A DNA stretch of 64,000 nt, taken from Timema cristinae. Taxonomy: Eukaryota > Arthropoda > Insecta > Phasmatodea > Timematidae. The notes below the pieces were generated by a model that was not told where the DNA came from, did not search any database, and was given only the letters and a program-made list of their open reading frames with translations. Shown piece by piece: positions 58,700 through 64,000 of this stretch. The position numbers were made by a program, and so were the translations under genes. The DNA lies in the NCBI GenBank assembly GCA_039000515.1, contig JBCFYV010000001.1, forward strand, positions 15,539,928 to 15,603,927. Reading direction: 5' to 3'. Within the stretch, counting starts at the first letter, position 1; each line of letters opens with the position of its first letter.

Positions 58700-59690
58700 A
58701 GTATTAGCTTATTAGTAATTACATAATGATTATATTTATAAAAAAAACCTAAGCTCCATTTAATTCGATGACCAAAGTCCCTGAATCCACGTCTCAACAC
58801 TTTCAATTATTATGTTTCTATTATTTTTGAAGGGGGGAAGGGGGGAGTTAGGTCACTCAAGCTTTGGTTTACTTCTATAGATCTCTCCATTTATTCCTCG
58901 TTTAGCCACTCAGTATCTTCATGGCTGCCCAAAGTCCGAGAGGCTTGCGATGCGTCCTCCCTCAATTTTGCTCGTCTTTCTCTATCGTCTTACATAAGCA
59001 TTGTTCTGACCCCCTCCCCCCCTGTCAGCAAAAATAAGCAAAGCTCGAACTATCCCTCACCCCCACCCCCAAAGTGCTTACATGGGTAATACTTGAACAT
59101 CCCCTAAGGTGCAGACAAAGTCTGTGCAAGGAACTGAATGGGGGGAGACTAGCAAGTTATAGGGGAAGGAGATTTCTATTAATTAGCTTTTATTTCATTT
59201 CCACTCTCTCCCCCCCCCCCCCTCCCCGTGGTGGTGTACAAGTAGATTGTTTCCACATGGAGGCTCCGTTTCTCACTGTCTGTCGAGATCTCGAGCATCC
59301 AAAAGATCGATATTACTCCACGTGTGTGTGCTTAGGGCGAACTAGGGAGTGCTTCCAGGGTAGACAGAGATTGTTAAGACAGTACCGTGAGACGTTCCCC
59401 CCTCCCCCTCCAACCCTCTATTTATGTACTCATTTGACCAATCTTACATACTCTCTGCTCTACATATAGTCCGATTTTCATAATAAGAACCTTATTGGTC
59501 AGCTATAAAAGTTACTAGCTTCACGTATTAATACGCCAAGCCATGTGATATGCATCTGTAAATTTTGATGGATAGTGTCGATATCAATAAAATAGCACTA
59601 CTAATATAGTTTTGGTCAATTTTGATTGCAAATAAAGTTTCTATTTTTAAGACCCTTTCTATGAAATTGAACTATACCTCAAATGAGAAT
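58700..59690. other. intergenic stretch, nothing recognised
   Basis: C-rich tracts (59211-59222, 59397-59412). An open frame at 59074-59469 has low-complexity proline runs and no similarity. The dispersed AT-rich repeat is at 59500-59655. Confidence 0.4.
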
Positions 59691-60025
59691 GTAGTAATGT
59701 ATGTTAGTTTATAACTGAACTGACCAATAAGCGTTCTACTGAGTGATGAGAACAATTCACAGGTACAGTTTAAACTAACTCTGCTTACCCTGACAACACT
59801 ACACGACACGACACTGACAATGAGTGTTCTACTTAGTGATGAGAACAATTCACAGGTACAGTTTAAAATAACTCTGCTTACCTTGGCAACACTCCACAAC
59901 ACGACACTGCTGTCTATGAGTGTTCTACTGAGTGATGAGAACAATTCACAGGTACAGTTTAAACTAACTCTGCTTACCCTGGCAACACTCCACGACACGA
60001 CACTGTTAATAAGTGTTTTACTGGG
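59690..60025. repeat. second array of the 93-bp unit, three units plus a partial
   Basis: Same unit and same left flank type (ACCTCAAATGAGAATGTA against ACCTCACATGGGAATGTA) as 49570-49985. Some units differ in length by 3-6 bases. Confidence 0.88.
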
Positions 60026-60029
60026 ATTC

Positions 60030-60360
60030 AAATTACAATATTGTAATGGTAGTGAGGATGTTGGAGTACATGAGATAGTAGAGGAAGCAAGACAGAGATG
60101 GTAGTGGACATGTAATGAGGATGTAGGAGTACATGAGATAATATAGAAAGAAAGGCTGAGATTGTATATTTATGTAATAAGGATGGATAAGGAGATAATA
60201 CTAAAAAGAACGAAGAGATGAAGAATGTAGGAAAAATAACACAAGGGAGAGCGATAAAGAGATGTATAGGCCTAACATAAAGTGTGCAAGTGAGAGGAGG
60301 AAGAATAGGGGAAGGACAGAGGGGAAATAAGGCATTTTACTAAGATGACACGGCCAGTCC
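60030..60360 (+). pseudogene. second copy of the same non-LTR 3' end
   Basis: GTAGTGAGGATGTTGGAGTA, AGATGGTAGTGGACATGTAA and CATTTTACTAAGATGACACG match 5620-5870 in order. Directly follows the second 93-bp array. Confidence 0.5.
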
Positions 60361-60497
60361 AAGATTAAATTTCTTTCGTTTCAACTTCGACACCAACAAT
60401 ATATCATCGAAAAATGTCAAGGAATAAGTAAACTTGGATATATCATGGACATATTAGCGATGTTTCACTAAATACGATCAACATATATATTCAATCT

Positions 60498-60840
60498 TCC
60501 CCGTGGTGTAGTGGTCAGTGCACCTAGCTATAAACCTAGGGTTTCCGGGCTTGATTCCCGGCTGGTATCTTGGGTATTTTCCCCGAAAGGGCATTTACCC
60601 CAACGGTCACTAGGGTTTGGTTATTTAGGTTTAAGTTAGGTTGTAAGTGCTTCAACTGGTTCGAAAACCTCACACTCACTATCATCATCGCCTCAAATAA
60701 TTGGAGACACGGAAAAAGCCTCCGCGGAAAGAATGTACCATTAGTACATTCGGGCGTTCCCTGGACAACGTTATATTGGTACTACCACGAGGGATGTAGC
60801 CCGGATGTATGTATAGTACATCCGGGCTACTTCACTCATA
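60498..60840 (+). mobile_element. tRNA-derived SINE, family D
   Basis: CCCCGTGGTGTAGTGGTCAG and GGGCTTGATTCCCGG boxes, then AAAAAGCCTCCGCGG, AAGAATGTACCATTAGTACA and GAGGGATGTAGCCCGG. Short self-complementary blocks (TGTACCATTAGTACA) are in the body. Confidence 0.7.
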
Positions 60841-60899
60841 GACTTGTGAGTATATATATATATATAATATATATGACTTATCAGATTATTATTATTATT

Positions 60900-61440
60900 A
60901 TTATTATTAGGTGTTTGTCTTACGACAGGTCCATTCCTTTTGTCAGTGAAACTTGACCACCAATGCACCCTGTCCTCTGCCTCCTCCTTCGGCTCCCAAA
61001 TTTCTTCTTTCCTTCAAGTCATCCAATATTTGAATCTCCTCTTCCTAAGCTCCTCTTTCCCTCAACCTATCCTTCTATGACGTCGTACAGAAGACAGTTC
61101 CTCCTAAAGATGTGCCCGATCCAGTTTGCTTTGTACTAAAGCATCATATCTAAAATGGGTCTCTTCTGATGAGTTCTTCATTTATCACCCTGTATATCCA
61201 ACTGATCTTCTCAAGTCTTTCCAGCACCATATTTCAAAGCTCTCCAAGTAGTTATCATCCGTCTTCCTGAGAGTCCAAGTTTCCGCGCCAAACACGATGG
61301 TCAAGTAACATTTATTCAGTTCCAAACTAAGCTTGCTGGTCAGCAATAACCTCTTCTTGTTGAAAGTTTCCTTGTAAATGATTATCCTCGACCTAATTTC
61401 CTTGGTTCCTTTATCAGTAGACTTCCCGGGTACTTTAACT
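60900..61440 (-). pseudogene. non-LTR retrotransposon (RTE-like) ORF C-terminus, decayed
   Basis: On the minus strand, broken by frameshifts: TKEIRSRI, FNKKRLLLTSKLSLEL, FGAETWTLRKTDDNYLESFE, WCWKD, KANWIGHIFRRNCLLYDVIE, then WWSSFTDKRNGPVVRQTP running into (TAA)n. This order is the known C-terminal region after the reverse transcriptase in a common arthropod non-LTR lineage. Its 3' end carries GTAAGAC and CTAATAATAAT, compare the SINE tail. Confidence 0.75.
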
Positions 61441-62460
61441 GCTATTGTATGCTATTATATTTAATTCAGATAATATGAGAACATAAAATAAAATGTAGGT
61501 CAGGCCTACTTGGGTTTATTTCTCGAAATTTTTCTTTAGTTACAATCAAGTTTTTTTTTTATAAAAAGAGCCTTCATTATATCCTATAAAATATGACATT
61601 TGATAACATTTTACTATTTAATTATTATTGTATATTTTATAGGTATTGATAATTAATATCAAAAGGGACAGCTGCAGATCACATGATTTGACGTATTAAT
61701 ACATGAAAGTAAATTTAGTAACTTATCTAGCTGTCAGATATCCTTCCTATGAATAATGAACTGTGAATGCTTTTAATGGATAGTTTAAATATTAAAAGTA
61801 TAGTTTTATGTGACAACAAGAATTTTATCAGTCGACTTAACTTTGGTCCACTTGTTTCAAATCTTGCTTCAACTTCGCGTTTAAAAAGTGATCTTCTCAA
61901 AACCTTCCCATTTTAAGCTATAGTAAGTAGTTAAAGACCTATATATATTTCACAGATTAGCTTAACTTCCCTAATCAAACAAAACCTCTGCCATGAATAT
62001 ATATTTTTTTAAACCTAATGTGGTTTCGTCTTTAGAAACATGTTTTCAAAACTTTTTGACGTGTAGACCCCTAAATAGCTCCTTTTTCTAAGTCATATAG
62101 ACATGCAAGTAGAGAAATAAAGTATCTATTGTGGGGTAAGTAAGGGCAGTCCGTAAGCTGTTTGTAAGGGTGAGAGAGAGAGAGAAAAAAAAAACTGTAT
62201 ACAAAATAAATAAAAGCTTGACTAAATAAAGAGAAGTGTCGCCATGCCATGTCTGTGCTCCGATATTTCCCCTCTCTTCCCTTCAAACATAAGAGAAAGA
62301 GAGAGAGAAAGAAGTAGGTCTCAATTACCCCTACTTCCCCCTCACGCCGCTAGAGAGCTTCCTATTATTCATGGTACAAGTTTCTCGTGGGCTGCGAAGC
62401 GCCCCCTATATCCCCTTCCCCCCCTCACTCTATGTAACTTATATCCCCCTTTTACACACA

Positions 62461-62940
62461 TTTGAGCGGCTTTGATTGGCAGCGGGGTGAGGCGGCGGAA
62501 CAGGCGTCGTCATGGTAACCGAGCCACGACCGGCCAATCATGGAGGAGGGATATTTCCCCTCTTTTCCCCCCAAACATTGTGTTTTTGTTATGAACAGGA
62601 AGACTCCTCCCTCCTCATCCTTTTCCCCCTCCCCTCCTGCCTCGTCTCATGATTAGAGGGGTAGTAGAGAAGACAACAAGGTGTGTCGGTGATAAGTCGT
62701 GACACGGATAGGGCCATGATCGGTACACTACGATAGCTTTTCGCCTTCCGAAAATATCCGGGGGAGTGGAAAAAAAAAAGAAAAAAAAAGGATAAATAAA
62801 AAAAATTACATAGGTCTAGTTAAGGGCTGAAAATAGGCCCTTAATATAAAGTGTAGGCCTACGTGCTAACTAAAAAGAAAAAAAAAGTTTAGGGTTGATA
62901 TCTTCCAACCCTTGTGACATCCGCGTCGCGACGAAACAAC
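62461..62940 (+). promoter_or_regulatory. GC-rich promoter-like region upstream of Optix
   Basis: A shift from AT-rich repeat DNA to CpG-bearing sequence. It has two CCAAT-type boxes in opposite orientation (GATTGGC at 62474, GGCCAATC at 62532) and an RFX X-box-like palindrome GTCGTCATGGTAAC at about 62506-62519. No TATA box is evident. The distance of 0.6-0.9 kb to the coding exon suits a promoter or 5' UTR. Function is inferred from motifs only. Confidence 0.4.
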
Positions 62941-63153
62941 AAGTGTTTACTTGTGTTCTATCTCTCTACGTGTGAGTGTGTTTTGTTTTATATTCCTCCA
63001 CATGTGTTCCGAAAGATACTTCCGCGTGTGGTTAGATTTAAAATAAAGATCCAGAGAAATAAAAAATTGGAGACGTTTTATCCCCGGCCGGGCGCGGCGC
63101 CGGCAACAACGGGTACGTTCCACGCCGCCTACAGGGACTCCGGCGTCGCGAGG

Positions 63154-63907
63154 ATGGCTCTGGGACTAGGGCGCTGGGCGCCTCGGTGCACCACCACCAG
63201 GGTCTAGGGACGTCGTCTTCGGCCGCCGCCGCAGCTGCAGCCGCGGCAGTGCTGGGGGCCGTATCGGTCGGCGGCGGGGGTTCGCCCGTAGCGCCGCCAC
63301 CACCACCTCCCCCGCCCCCCATCATACCCTCTCCGATGTTCGCGCTACCGACGCTCAACTTCACCGTGTCGCAAGTCGCCGCCGTTTGCGAGACGCTGGA
63401 GGAGAGCGGAGACATCGAGAGGCTGGCCAGGTTCCTGTGGTCACTCCCGGTCGCCCACCCCAACATCGCCGAGCTCAACAAGAACGAGGCGGTCCTGAGG
63501 GCGAGGGCCATCGTCTCGTTCCACAGCGGCAACTTCCGGGACCTTTACACCATCCTGGAGCACCACAAGTTCACCAAGGACTCCCACGGGAAGCTGCAGG
63601 CGATGTGGCTGGAGGCGCACTATCAGGAGGCGGAGAAGCTCAGAGGGAGGCCCCTAGGCCCCGTCGACAAGTACCGCGTGAGGAAGAAGTTCCCTCTGCC
63701 CAGGACGATCTGGGATGGGGAGCAGAAGACGCACTGTTTCAAGGAGAGGACGAGGAGTCTGCTGAGGGAGTGGTACCTGCAGGATCCGTATCCGAACCCC
63801 ACCAAGAAGAGGGAGCTGGCACAGGCCACCGGACTGACGCCCACCCAGGTGGGCAACTGGTTCAAGAACCGGCGGCAGAGGGACCGGGCGGCCGCCGCCA
63901 AGAACAG
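63154..63907 (+). CDS. Optix: Optix/Six3-6 class Six homeobox protein, first coding exon; continues beyond the window
   Basis: Transcription factor of the SIX family. The Six3/6 subclass patterns anterior head and eye in animals studied. The SIX domain runs from [20 protein letters not shown] through [35 protein letters not shown] and [15 protein letters not shown]. The homeodomain begins [20 protein letters not shown] and ends [20 protein letters not shown] (WFKN: Lys at position 50, Asn at 51). [20 protein letters not shown] marks Six3/6 rather than Six1/2 or Six4/5. An N-terminal Ala/Gly/Pro-rich stretch precedes it. The exon ends AACAG|GTCAGT at 63907. The frame is open from 63063 with no in-frame ATG before 63336 (SPMFALP). 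An ATG at 63154 in good context joins this frame only if one base is missing in the GGG near 63168-63172. The start is therefore uncertain; family identity is not. Confidence 0.93.
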
Positions 63908-64000
63908 GTCAGTCTTGTCCGGCTCACTGGTACCTTCTGGCCACAAGACTAGTCAGGGGCCTTTAGGGAGCAGATAACACGTTCCCCTAGTCAAAGTGGG

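Noticed and set aside
63038..63532. 164-codon minus-strand frame opposite Optix
   Set aside because: Antisense shadow of GC-rich SIX-domain coding sequence.

Overview
This is a eukaryotic nuclear window: AT-rich, low gene density, genes split by large introns, and very rich in transposable elements. The gene set (a Nup98-type nucleoporin, a transmembrane leucine-rich-repeat protein, and a Six3/6-Optix homeobox gene) and the TE style (tRNA-derived SINEs, pogo, hAT, Helitron-like, non-LTR elements) suggest an arthropod, most likely an insect. Species cannot be fixed from the sequence.

Layout. (1) 783-23834, minus strand: thirteen coding exons of Nup98, from the start codon through the FG repeats, the GLEBS (Rae1-binding) exon and the linker before the autoproteolytic domain. 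The gene runs off the left edge. All exon junctions keep frame except inside exon 3, which carries two single-base deletions beside homopolymers. Its introns hold many SINEs and MITEs. (2) 23.8-34.1 kb: Nup98 5' flank with a possible first exon near 28.1-28.3 kb, then a decayed hAT transposase (30.0-31.3 kb) and an 84-bp tandem array. (3) 34158-40122, plus strand: a complete three-exon gene for a 492-residue type I membrane LRR protein. (4) 41.2-62.4 kb: gene-poor repeat country. It holds a 25-unit, 50-bp minisatellite in which most units carry the palindrome TGACGTCA, a 37-bp array, two arrays of one 93-bp unit 10 kb apart, a Helitron-like element, nested SINE/pogo/hAT insertions and non-LTR 3' ends. 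(5) 62.46-64.0 kb, plus strand: GC-rich promoter-like DNA and the first coding exon of an Optix-type Six gene (SIX domain plus homeodomain), which continues past the right edge.

The three genes have no evident functional link. The most unusual non-genic signals are the CRE-type minisatellite next to the LRR gene and the SINE families (A/C and B) that have different tRNA-like heads but the same 3' tail, which partly resembles the end of a non-LTR element in the same window. Many SINE copies have readable target-site duplications, so insertion order can be worked out. All exon boundaries were read by eye from splice signals, frame and family similarity, without alignment software.
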